Positions 1-5,500 of a stretch of 5,805 bases of DNA are shown here, piece after piece. Under the pieces are notes generated by a model. That model saw nothing but the letters and a program-made list of their open reading frames with translations, had not been told where the DNA came from and did not search any database. Within the stretch, counting starts at the first letter, position 1. Each line of letters begins with the position of its first letter. The DNA is from Gammaproteobacteria bacterium (GTDB lineage: Bacteria; Pseudomonadota; Gammaproteobacteria; Pseudomonadales; Azotimanducaceae_A), in assembly GCA_028819775.1 (NCBI GenBank), contig JAPPKV010000487.1, forward strand, positions 1-5,805, in the 5' to 3' direction. The translations under genes and the position numbers were made by a program.

Positions 1-285
1 GTGCCGGATCGTCCAGATAGCTCGCGACCCGCGCCAGGGTGGTTCCTCGATGGGCACCTCCGAACTGCGGGAACAAAGACCTTCCTTGATCGCGCGTTGC
101 CCGCGTCCTCCCTTGGCACCGGCCGGTTGACCGAAAACCGTCGTCCCAATCCCATGACGTTGTCCTCCCCTTCCCGGATTCCTCGACAGAGCGTGCACTG
201 ACGTGCGAGCTACGCTTAACTCGCGTTAATCGACTATTCTGTTGGGAAACCGCAGGAACATAGACTCAAGCAGTCTACGTTTCAC
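1..285. other. No recognisable gene (left-edge region)
   Basis: Both strands were read in all frames. The plus frame open from base 1 to 201 runs off the left edge and gives a Pro/Arg/Ser-rich product resembling no family I know. On the minus strand an ATG at 155 has a GGAGG eight bases upstream, but the ~50 codons to the window edge also look non-coding in composition. The other two minus frames stay open for long stretches, as is common in GC-rich DNA. I also looked for the missing upstream part of dtd (the SQFTL and NRPSF-type motifs) and did not find it. The only local structure is a small inverted repeat at 216-229. Treat this as unassigned sequence. Confidence 0.5.
216..229. repeat. Short inverted repeat TTAAC-N4-GTTAA
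   Basis: Two perfect 5-base arms (216-220 and 225-229) flank the spacer TCGC, in the most AT-rich patch of the left end. It lies about 60 bases upstream of the dtd relic. It could be a decayed operator or promoter patch, or chance. No convincing -35/-10 pair accompanies it. Confidence 0.25.
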
Positions 286-291
286 GTAACC

Positions 292-405
292 GGGGAGGCG
301 CTTCGGGAAGGCTGCCCGGATGCCGCCACTGGCGAGTTCGTTGCGGACATGCAGGTGTCGTTGGTGAACGACGGGCCGGCAACGATTCTTCTCGACGTTC
401 CCTAA
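292..405 (+). pseudogene. dtd: dtd remnant: C-terminal end of D-aminoacyl-tRNA deacylase
   Basis: Translated from 292 to the TAA at 403-405, this frame gives about 37 residues containing ATGEFVADMQVSLVNDGPAT. That is nearly the same as the C-terminus of E. coli Dtd (TGRFAADMQVSLVNDGPVT). Intact Dtd is about 145 residues and removes D-amino acids from mischarged tRNA. Here the frame is closed by a TAA at 217-219, and no ATG, GTG or TTG lies between that stop and the homologous segment. The first in-frame ATG (349-351) is inside the conserved motif itself. The missing ~105 residues are not found in any frame of the preceding 290 bases. What remains is very well conserved, so the loss may be recent, or the window may contain a rearrangement or assembly junction near 285. 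The relic ends nine bases before the convergent VOC gene. Confidence 0.8.
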
Positions 406-406
406 C

Positions 407-428
407 AGCCGCCTCTAACAGGACGGCT
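407..428. terminator. Possible bidirectional hairpin between convergent ends
   Basis: AGCCGCCT (407-414) can pair with AGG-A-CGGCT (420-428): eight base pairs with one bulged A at 423 and a five-base loop (415-419). The loop contains most of the VOC stop codon. The hairpin sits at the tail-to-tail junction of the dtd relic and the VOC gene, where a terminator is expected. Neither strand has a real T-tract after the stem, so it is not a classical intrinsic terminator. Confidence 0.3.
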
Positions 429-1308
429 CCACGAGCGTCCACTTCACGCCGCAGATGAACAGTTCATCGAATCTCTTCTCGACGCCGGGGACCGCCCACA
501 GGTCCACGCCGACCACGCCGGTGCCGCCGCCGGGTTCCGACTCGACGAACCGCATGGTTTGCCCGGCCGCGAGTCTCAACGTCGCCGGCTCTTCCGGGTC
601 AATCGAACACCCAGCCCCGAGACCCCCCATCCAACGCCGGCACATCTCCTCGGGATCGACGTCTCGGGGCGCGATCTCGACCGCCGCGAATCCGGTCGTC
701 ACGCCGCCGTGAGGCCGGGCGTCGACGTCGTTCTGCCATGTGTTTCCTGCCGGGAAATACGCCCCCTTGTTCCTTGGGAACTGATCGTGGCCTGGCCAGT
801 TCTCCTGGATCTCGGCCAGTGTGCCAAAGTCCCTGGGATGGAACTGCACGTTGACGCCTGACACCGTGCCGGGTTGCTTGGCCAGGGACTCGCCCAGCAC
901 GTAGCGTCCCGACTCGACTCCGGCCAGACCCGAACCCGGCGAGCCGGGACAGACGTTCCAACTGCCGGAGACGATCCCGATCCCCTCGCCCTGGGCCGAC
1001 ATCGAGCGCGAGGCCATCGCAACGTCGGGAACCTGCACGATTGCCATGTATCCGCAGTCCCCGTTGCGTTCCAGGAGCCGCGTCTGGGTCGTGGAACGCT
1101 CCCAGGCGAGGTCCGTTGGACATACCGTCTCCAGAAACGAGTCACCCAGGCGGATATGCGTGTTGTTGAGGTTCCCGCCGGCGGCCATTCGCGGGTCGCG
1201 AAACACCACGGGCGCATCGAACGCCGTACACAGCAGGTTCGAGGTCCACTCCAGATCCCGGGCGAGCAGGCAGATCTGGCGCAGGCGCAATACGGGGTCG
1301 GCCATCAT
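415..1308 (-). CDS. VOC-superfamily (glyoxalase-like) protein
   Basis: A 297-residue protein beginning MMADPVLRLRQICLLARDLE. The N-terminal half has the pattern of a glyoxalase/bleomycin-resistance-type (vicinal oxygen chelate) module: a beta-strand start LRQICLLARDL, then RLGDSFLETVCPT, then GYMAIVQVPDVA and FHPRDFGTLAEIQE. A second, weaker module follows (TTGFAAVEIAPRDVDPEEMCRRWMGGLG... LRLAAGQTMRFVE), so it is probably a two-module protein. VOC proteins are metal-dependent isomerases, dioxygenases or binding proteins, and the substrate cannot be read from sequence. The ATG at 1308-1306 overlaps the tatC TGA as ATGA, and an AGGAGG (1324-1319) stands ten bases upstream. A second ATG follows directly (1305). 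The stop is TAG at 417-415. The reading frame stays open far upstream through tatC (to 2199) without carrying real coding sequence there. There is no signal peptide and no twin-arginine motif, so it is probably cytoplasmic. It is the last gene of the tat cluster. Confidence 0.8.
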   Translation of the reverse strand: MMADPVLRLRQICLLARDLEWTSNLLCTAFDAPVVFRDPRMAAGGNLNNTHIRLGDSFLETVCPTDLAWERSTTQTRLLERNGDCGYMAIVQVPDVAMASRSMSAQGEGIGIVSGSWNVCPGSPGSGLAGVESGRYVLGESLAKQPGTVSGVNVQFHPRDFGTLAEIQENWPGHDQFPRNKGAYFPAGNTWQNDVDARPHGGVTTGFAAVEIAPRDVDPEEMCRRWMGGLGAGCSIDPEEPATLRLAAGQTMRFVESEPGGGTGVVGVDLWAVPGVEKRFDELFICGVKWTLVEPSC

Positions 1309-2069
1309 TTCTGCTGTGCCTCCTCTTCTTCCTCTCCTTCCTCTTCCTCGTCTTCGGTGCGCGGCTTCTCCACCATCCGGGCGAGAATGATGCCGAATTC
1401 GAACAGCACCCAGGCCGGCAATGCCAGCATGATCTGGCTGATGATGTCCGGCGGCGTCAGCAGCATCCCCACCACGAAACAACCGACGATCACGTACGGA
1501 CGCTTGCGCGCCATGCTGCGCGAGGAAGCCAAGCCGGTCTTGGCCAGCAGCACGGTGGCAACGGGAATCTCGAACGCGACGCCGAACGCGAAGAACAGCT
1601 TCAGCACGAAGTCGAGGTACTGGTTGATGTCGGTGGTCGGAGTGACGCCCGCGAGCCCCTGGCCGGCGAAGAACCCGAACGCCAAGGGGAATACGGCGTA
1701 GTAGGCGAAGGCCATGCCCAGGTAGAAGAGCGCCGTGCTCGACACCAGGAGCGGGACGGCGAAGCGCTTCTCGCGCAGGTACAGGCCCGGCCTGACGAAA
1801 CCCCAGACCTGTTGAAGCACGTAGGGAATCGTGATGAACACGGTCACGTAGAGGCAGAGCTTCAAGGGGGTCAGGAAGGGCGATGCCACTTGGGTCGCAA
1901 TCATGTCCCCGGGCAGGGCGTTGCGCATCGGCCCCGTGACGAAGTCGAAGATCTCGTCGCTGAAGTAGTACACCGGGAAGAACGACACGAACACGACCAA
2001 GAGACTCCGCAGGATGCGGGTTCGCAGTTCCAGGAGGTGGGACAGGAACGGCTGCTCGTCCGCGTCCAC
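1305..2069 (-). CDS. tatC: Sec-independent (twin-arginine) translocase subunit TatC
   Basis: TatC is the polytopic core of the Tat translocase. It recognises twin-arginine signal peptides and recruits TatA. Counted from the GTG at 2069, the protein has 254 residues (E. coli 258) and six hydrophobic segments. The functionally important E. coli positions are all present at an offset of three or less: Glu14 (E15) in HLLELRTR, Phe91 (F94) and Glu100 (E103) in the QVWGF...YLREKR loop, Glu167 (E170) in AFGVAFEIPVA, and Asp208 (D211) in GMLLTPPD. GTG was chosen because DADEQPFLSH then aligns with the E. coli start (SVEDTQPLITH). The frame is, however, open upstream to a TTG at 2300, which would add 77 residues and overlap tatB by 86 bases. 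No good Shine-Dalgarno precedes the GTG, so the start is uncertain. The C-terminus is an extreme acidic tail (EDEEEEGEEEEEAQQK), which would face the cytoplasm. Confidence 0.93.
   Translation of the reverse strand: MDADEQPFLSHLLELRTRILRSLLVVFVSFFPVYYFSDEIFDFVTGPMRNALPGDMIATQVASPFLTPLKLCLYVTVFITIPYVLQQVWGFVRPGLYLREKRFAVPLLVSSTALFYLGMAFAYYAVFPLAFGFFAGQGLAGVTPTTDINQYLDFVLKLFFAFGVAFEIPVATVLLAKTGLASSRSMARKRPYVIVGCFVVGMLLTPPDIISQIMLALPAWVLFEFGIILARMVEKPRTEDEEEEGEEEEEAQQK
1317..1361 (-). repeat. tatC: Purine-rich low-complexity tract encoding the TatC poly-Glu tail
   Basis: On the coding strand this is a run of GAG, GAA and GAC codons, giving a tail of almost only Glu and Asp with one Gly. The mixed GAA/GAG codons are consistent with protein-level selection for acid residues or with slippage in a GA-rich tract. 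E. coli TatC also ends in an acidic, Glu-rich stretch, but a less uniform one. Confidence 0.6.
1319..1324 (-). promoter_or_regulatory. Ribosome binding site of the VOC gene, inside tatC
   Basis: A perfect AGGAGG lies ten bases before the ATG at 1308. It is made from the Glu-Glu codons at the very end of tatC, so the acidic TatC tail and the downstream ribosome binding site share the same bases. Together with the ATGA overlap this indicates translational coupling. It also favours 1308 over the second ATG at 1305. Confidence 0.7.
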
Positions 2070-2214
2070 CCGTTCGTCGTGGGCCCGTTCGCGATCCGTC
2101 TCGGTGACGGACCCCGTCGAGTCGGCGTCCGTTCCGGAAGCGGATTCGGTCCCATCCGCCAGCGCCTTCTCCGCGCCTTGCGACGACTTCCGCCGCCAAA
2201 AGCGCGACAGGCCC

Positions 2215-2565
2215 CTAGCTGGGCTTTGCGTCGTCGGCGTCTCCGTTTTCGTCGCGCTTCGCCACCGGCCGGTCAGCAGCTTGCGCCATCGGTTCTTCAA
2301 TGCGGTTGATTTCCTCGCCCATGGCCTGGACCTCGCGTTCGACGCGTTTCACGTCGGCCATGACCTGTTCGTTGTGAAGTTGCCTGCGGACCTCGTCCAT
2401 GCCGATCTCGCGCTCGATCTCGGTCTTGACGTTGTAGTAGTTGCGCCGCAGCCGGCCGATCCACAGTCCGAGTGTCCTGAGGGCTCCCGGCAGCCGCGAC
2501 GGGCCCAGGATGACGAGCGCCACCACCGCTGCAAGGAAGAACTCCGGAAAGGAGAAGTCGAACAT
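2215..2565 (-). CDS. tatB: Sec-independent translocase subunit TatB
   Basis: A 116-residue protein with the exact TatB layout. The start [11 protein letters not shown] has Glu8 in the same place as E. coli TatB (MFDIGFSELLL). A single membrane helix (about 9-20) is followed by the Gly-Pro hinge LGPSRLP (20-26), an amphipathic helix ([20 protein letters not shown]), then a charged helix and a polar, disordered tail ending DADDAKPS. TatB forms the signal-peptide receptor with TatC. E. coli TatB is longer (171 residues), with the difference in the tail. The ATG lies nine bases after the tatA stop, with only a weak GAG-type Shine-Dalgarno, suggesting ribosomes arriving from tatA. The stop is TAG at 2217-2215. 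The tail codons overlap the possible upstream extension of tatC. Confidence 0.95.
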   Translation of the reverse strand: MFDFSFPEFFLAAVVALVILGPSRLPGALRTLGLWIGRLRRNYYNVKTEIEREIGMDEVRRQLHNEQVMADVKRVEREVQAMGEEINRIEEPMAQAADRPVAKRDENGDADDAKPS

Positions 2566-2574
2566 CGTGCGTTT

Positions 2575-2796
2575 TTACTCGGTGCGCGTCGCACCCGGAC
2601 TCGCCGATGCCTCCTGGCCTTCGTGCTCTAGAGGCTTGGCCTCCGCGCCGCCTTCGTTCTCGCGCACGGCCTTGCGGAACCCCTTGATGGCGTTGCCGAG
2701 TTCCGAACCCAGGCTCTTGATGCGTTTGGGCCCGAACACGACCAACACGATCAACAGGACCACCAGGACGACCACGAGTTCTTTGGGGCCGAACAT
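2575..2796 (-). CDS. tatA: Sec-independent translocase subunit TatA
   Basis: A 73-residue protein that oligomerises to form the pore or membrane-weakening element of the Tat system. It has a short periplasmic N-terminus with Glu6 (MFGPKELV), one very hydrophobic helix (about 7-20), the Phe-Gly-Pro hinge at 21-23 and the amphipathic helix [21 protein letters not shown] charged tail rich in Glu, Ala and Ser ends the protein. The FGPKR hinge and the [10 protein letters not shown] helix separate TatA from TatB. The ATG at 2796 has a strong AGGAGG four bases upstream, the best ribosome binding site of the cluster and consistent with the high TatA dose the system needs. It is first of tatA-tatB-tatC-VOC. 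Confidence 0.95.
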   Translation of the reverse strand: MFGPKELVVVLVVLLIVLVVFGPKRIKSLGSELGNAIKGFRKAVRENEGGAEAKPLEHEGQEASASPGATRTE

Positions 2797-2888
2797 GGCA
2801 CCTCCTCAAGCGTTTAGCGCGAACGGAATCGGAGTCTGTCCGAATTGGGATCGAGCGGCAACCACATCTGTCGACCGCTTAAGCAACA
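2797..2888 (-). promoter_or_regulatory. Leader region between the DNA glycosylase gene and tatA
   Basis: 92 non-coding bases separate the glycosylase stop (2889) from tatA. This is the only gap upstream of tatA able to hold a promoter, but I see no clear sigma-70 pair on the minus strand. TTGCCG, the nearest -35-like word, has no fitting -10. A small hairpin is possible: TCGGA (2829-2833) with TCCGA (2839-2843) and a five-base loop, without a T-tract. The tat genes may be read from here or by read-through from the glycosylase gene. Confidence 0.35.
2801..2806 (-). promoter_or_regulatory. tatA: Strong tatA ribosome binding site
   Basis: AGGAGG, four bases (TGCC) before the tatA ATG. It is a perfect anti-SD match and much stronger than anything before tatB or tatC. 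This suggests tatA is translated most heavily within the cluster. Confidence 0.75.
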
Positions 2889-3443
2889 TCAGCCGGCCAG
2901 CAAATAGCGGAGCGGCCAGTCAATGGCACGGCTGATGCCGATTCGGGGCGTGGTCAATATCTCGGCGGGTTCACGCTCGCCCGCGAAGATCGTAACGGTG
3001 CCCTCGCCGCAAAGATCCTCGCCGTAGTGCTGCATGTCTATGGCCAAGGCCTGGCACAGTTTCGCTGGACCGTCCGCGAGACGCGAATCGGGCACGTCCC
3101 CCCGCCGGCAACGCATCAGGGCGACTCCCGCTACCGGTTCGACCGCCCGGACGAGCACACATCCCGGCACTCCTTGTTCCTGCACGACGACGTTGAGACA
3201 GTGGTGCTGCCGGGTCCGATAGACGTAGGCATGACCGGGGCGACCGAACAGCACCTCCGTACGCTTGGTACGACCACGATAGGCATGGGCCGCCGGGTCG
3301 TCGGCCGCGAGATAGGCCTCGGTCTCGACGATGCGCCCCGCTGTCCGGCCGTGTACCAGCATCGCGCCCAGCAGCCCGGGTGCCACGAGTCGAGGATCAC
3401 GGGCGTAGAACGCCCGGTCGAGTGGCTTGTTTCGCTTCGTCAT
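2889..3443 (-). CDS. DNA-3-methyladenine (alkyl-purine) glycosylase, AAG/Mpg family
   Basis: A 184-residue protein that should excise alkylated purines from DNA to start base excision repair. Family marks seen in order are LDRAFYARDPRLVAPGLLGA near the start, IVETEAYLAADDPAAHAYRG (catalytic Glu, equal to human AAG Glu125, plus the Tyr and His that follow), RTEVLFGRPGHAYVY, HHCLNVVV, GCVLVRAVEP, GPAKLCQAL and RIGISRA. The usual signature YVY-x-x-YGM-HHCLN reads YVYRTRQHHCLN here: one residue shorter, with Arg in place of the intercalating Tyr (human Tyr162). Activity is therefore doubtful, or the bases are in error. ATG 3443 was chosen because MTKRNKPLDRAFYARD fits the family start. An upstream ATG at 3500 would add 19 atypical residues. 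The stop is TGA. It is divergent from the zinc transporter gene and upstream of tatA. Confidence 0.85.
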   Translation of the reverse strand: MTKRNKPLDRAFYARDPRLVAPGLLGAMLVHGRTAGRIVETEAYLAADDPAAHAYRGRTKRTEVLFGRPGHAYVYRTRQHHCLNVVVQEQGVPGCVLVRAVEPVAGVALMRCRRGDVPDSRLADGPAKLCQALAIDMQHYGEDLCGEGTVTIFAGEREPAEILTTPRIGISRAIDWPLRYLLAG

Positions 3444-3557
3444 CGTCGTCGCGCGCGGGGGCGCACAGCGTACAACACCCGCACGAGGGCTATACTCCAT
3501 CCCGAGTCGCGAGCCGGCACTGGAGTGTCCTCAACGACCTGTCTTAAGGGATATCCC
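3444..3557. promoter_or_regulatory. Divergent promoter region, glycosylase / CDF transporter
   Basis: 114 bases between two divergent starts. On the plus strand TATACT (3491-3496) is a good -10 word, five of six to consensus, but the expected -35 site is not recognisable. Overlapping it, ACTCCA (3494-3499) and TGGAGT (3521-3526) form a perfect inverted repeat with 21 bases between the arms. At the 3' end AAGGG (3546-3550) serves as the CDF Shine-Dalgarno, seven bases before the GTG. It is part of the perfect palindrome GGGATATCCC (3548-3557). The repeat might bind a metal-responsive regulator, but it is not a recognisable ZntR or Zur box. Confidence 0.45.
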
Positions 3558-4505
3558 GTGCACCACCCGAAGCCAGCAACCGAGACCACCGAGGGGTGTG
3601 CCGTCCACAGGCACGCCGACGACCGCGACCACCAACGCATGCTGGCCCGCGCCTTCGCGCTGATTGCGGGATTCATGCTCGTCGAGGTAGTCGGCGCCTG
3701 GATCGGCAACTCCCTGACCCTTGCGGCGGACGCTGGCCACATGTTCCTGGATGCCTCGGCGCTGGGTTTGGCCTGGTTCGCGATTCGCCTGTCCCGGCGT
3801 TCCCCAGACGACCGGCTGACCTACGGCTATCACCGCTTCCAGGTACTCGCCGCGTTCGTCAATGCGCTGGCGCTGTTCGGCCTTTGCGCGTGGATCCTCA
3901 TCGAGGCTGTCGGACGCCTTCGCGCCCCCGAAGCAATCGCTCCGCTGCCGGTACTCGCCGTCGCCGTCGTCGGTCTCTTCGTCAACCTCGTCGCGTATCG
4001 CATGCTGCACCGATCCGACAATCTCAACGTGCAGGGCGCCGCTCTGCACGTGCTCGGCGACCTGTTGGGCTCGGTGGCCGCCATCGTCTCCGCGTTGACC
4101 GTATTGTGGTTCGGGTGGCGCTACGCCGATCCGATCCTCGCTCTGGTCGTGGTGGCCATTCTGGTTCGGGGTGCGTGGCGGGTGCTACGGGATGCCGCGA
4201 GGATCCTATTGGAAGCGGCGCCCCAGGGCGTCGACATCAACGCTGTGCGAGATGCATTGACGCAGGTCACCGGTGTGCTCGACATCCACCACCTCCACGT
4301 TTGGGCGCTGACCGGCGATAGGCCCATGTTGACCCTGCACGCCCGGATCGCTGAGGATGCCGACGAACAGTCCGCCGTCAGCCGCCTCAAGGCGGTGCTA
4401 CGCACGAGCTTCGGCATCGACCATTCCACCATCGAAGTGGAGCGGGGCGACTGCCCCGACGAGGCGCAAACCGTTACCCCAATAGATCCAACGCTTGATC
4501 GATGA
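3558..4505 (+). CDS. Cation diffusion facilitator, Zn-type (CzcD/ZitB-like)
   Basis: A 315-residue inner-membrane transporter expected to export Zn2+ (perhaps also Co2+ or Cd2+) in exchange for protons. Two HxxxD half-sites of the transport site are seen: His61-Asp65 in ADAGHMFLDASAL (TM2) and His164-Asp168 in LHVLGDLLGS (TM5), the arrangement of Zn-CDF proteins. Between them is the family block YGYHRFQVLAAFVNALAL (89-106). Six hydrophobic segments are followed by a cytoplasmic ferredoxin-like domain (about 225-300: LDIHHLHVWALTGDRPMLTLHA... FGIDHSTIEVE). GTG 3558 was chosen for its AAGGGA Shine-Dalgarno and because it includes a His-rich N-terminus (His2, 3, 17, 19, 25 plus Cys14), common in this family. 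ATG 3639 would remove it. The frame open further upstream (to 3027) is antisense to the glycosylase gene. The 3' end overlaps the convergent phosphotransferase gene by 32 bases. Confidence 0.92.
   Translation: MHHPKPATETTEGCAVHRHADDRDHQRMLARAFALIAGFMLVEVVGAWIGNSLTLAADAGHMFLDASALGLAWFAIRLSRRSPDDRLTYGYHRFQVLAAFVNALALFGLCAWILIEAVGRLRAPEAIAPLPVLAVAVVGLFVNLVAYRMLHRSDNLNVQGAALHVLGDLLGSVAAIVSALTVLWFGWRYADPILALVVVAILVRGAWRVLRDAARILLEAAPQGVDINAVRDALTQVTGVLDIHHLHVWALTGDRPMLTLHARIAEDADEQSAVSRLKAVLRTSFGIDHSTIEVERGDCPDEAQTVTPIDPTLDR
4443..4458 (-). terminator. GC hairpin just past the phosphotransferase stop
   Basis: CGGGGC (4443-4448) and GCCCCG (4453-4458) pair perfectly around a four-base loop. On the minus strand the stem begins 15 bases after the phosphotransferase TAA. 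It lies inside the CDF coding end (Arg-Gly-Asp-Cys-Pro-Asp). There is no T-tract, so it may only slow polymerase or protect the 3' end. Confidence 0.3.
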
Positions 4506-5490
4506 GGGGTGTCATCGAGTTCTTCGTGACCTCCCACGAGGGATCCACGCGCTTGCCCCGGCGGTGCAGGCTCAGATTGAAGCCGGTGATGATGGCGAAC
4601 TTGTAGGCCGCCAGCGCCCGGAACCAGTTCAGGTCGGGCAGCACTTCGCCGTGGGCTTCGGCGTAGAGCGCCATCAGTGTGTCGGGATCGAGGAACATGG
4701 GGCGCTCGACGGTTGCCTTCGCCCAGGCGTCGCGGTCACTGAACGTGCAGATCCAGCCGACGTCGTTGAGCGTCGCGCCGATACCGGTCAGTTCCCAGTC
4801 GATGACGGCAAGCAGTTCGGGCGGACGTTCTGCCGTCGGCATCGAAAAGAATAGGTTCGAGGTCTGGAAGTCGCCGTGGAAGATGCCGACCGGTGCGTCG
4901 GACGGGAGCGTTTCGAGTAGGCGGCGCCGACAATCCGGTACGCGGGTCAAACACTCGGGGTCCGCGGCCCGTTCGTAGAATCGGTCCCAGCGCTCGACGT
5001 CTTCATTGAACGGCACCGGATCGCCCAGGTACGGGGCGCGGGAGGAATCGACCTTGTGGATGCCCGCGAGGGCCGTCATGACCTGGCGTCCCATGTCCAG
5101 CAGGACCTCTTCGTCCAGGGCCGACGCCCATTCCCCCCGCCCTAGGCGGAGCACGTCGCCGTCGAGCTTCGGCACCACGAAATACGGACAGCCGAACCAT
5201 TCGAGATCGTCGCCGGACCAGCGCACGCGGCAGTGGGGCACGTCGGTTCCTTCCAGTGCATTCAACGCAGCCACCTGACGAAGCACGTCGGCGGTGCCGC
5301 GCCAGTTGACGTTGGGCGGCGGCAGGCGGATGAACCAGGACTCGGTAGCGCCCGTTGCCGTGGCAACGCTGAACCCGTAGGAGAATCCCGCGTGGCCGGG
5401 CATCGTGTGCACGTCGAACACCCGAACGTCGCTGCCGTACTTGGCGCGGCAAAACGGGATCAACCGATCTGCGAGCTCCTCGACGCGCAC
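4474..5490 (-). CDS. Phosphotransferase family protein (APH fold)
   Basis: A 338-residue protein of the aminoglycoside phosphotransferase/choline kinase fold (Pfam APH type). The Brenner catalytic motif is intact as IFHGDFQTSNLFF (His205, Asp207, Asn212), followed by the metal-binding VIDWELTGIG (Asp231). The N-terminal ATP lobe reads GFSYGFSV and SWFIRLPPP, with Arg55 where classic kinases have Lys, as is usual in the ACAD10/11-like branch. That branch is typically encoded beside acyl-CoA dehydrogenases and ligases rather than acting on antibiotics, and its likely role is CoA-linked lipid or hydroxy-acid metabolism. The substrate is unknown, and I would not call it a resistance gene. The start is GTG 5490, ten bases after the acyl-CoA synthetase stop, without a visible Shine-Dalgarno, so coupling to the upstream gene is likely. 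The stop is TAA (4476-4474), inside the convergent CDF gene. Confidence 0.87.
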   Translation of the reverse strand: MRVEELADRLIPFCRAKYGSDVRVFDVHTMPGHAGFSYGFSVATATGATESWFIRLPPPNVNWRGTADVLRQVAALNALEGTDVPHCRVRWSGDDLEWFGCPYFVVPKLDGDVLRLGRGEWASALDEEVLLDMGRQVMTALAGIHKVDSSRAPYLGDPVPFNEDVERWDRFYERAADPECLTRVPDCRRRLLETLPSDAPVGIFHGDFQTSNLFFSMPTAERPPELLAVIDWELTGIGATLNDVGWICTFSDRDAWAKATVERPMFLDPDTLMALYAEAHGEVLPDLNWFRALAAYKFAIITGFNLSLHRRGKRVDPSWEVTKNSMTPLIDQALDLLG

Positions 5491-5500
5491 GGGGAGTGAG

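Noticed and set aside
1..201. 66-codon open frame on the plus strand at the window edge
   Set aside because: Pro/Arg/Ser-rich composition, no known motif, start at the artificial window edge, and competing open frames on the minus strand.
402..421. Direct repeat CTAACAG (402-408 and 415-421) as an insertion-site duplication
   Set aside because: Seven bases with a centre spacing of 13 and no element between them; easily chance, and one copy is fixed by the VOC stop codon.
874..1701. Long plus-strand open frame antisense to tatC and the VOC gene
   Set aside because: It contains a poly-Ser run that is only the reverse reading of the TatC poly-Glu codons; GC-rich shadow frame.
1309..2199. Open frame continuous with the VOC gene, suggesting a 594-residue fusion protein
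   Set aside because: The upstream half is Arg/Gly/Pro-rich shadow translation of tatC in another frame. The real tatC frame carries all TatC motifs, and the VOC gene has its own start with AGGAGG at 1308.
3444..3500. Glycosylase start at ATG 3500 (19 extra residues)
   Set aside because: The extra residues are unlike the family N-terminus, no clear Shine-Dalgarno is seen, and the segment overlaps the plus-strand -10 word.
3027..3557. Upstream extension of the CDF frame to 492 residues
   Set aside because: The extra 177 codons are antisense to the glycosylase gene and show no family resemblance. GTG 3558 has a proper Shine-Dalgarno and gives the usual CDF length.
4474..5490. Aminoglycoside resistance kinase
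   Set aside because: It shares the APH fold, but sequence context (acyl-CoA ligase operon, Arg in the ATP lobe, IDWE motif) fits the ACAD10/11-like metabolic branch, with no mobile-element context.
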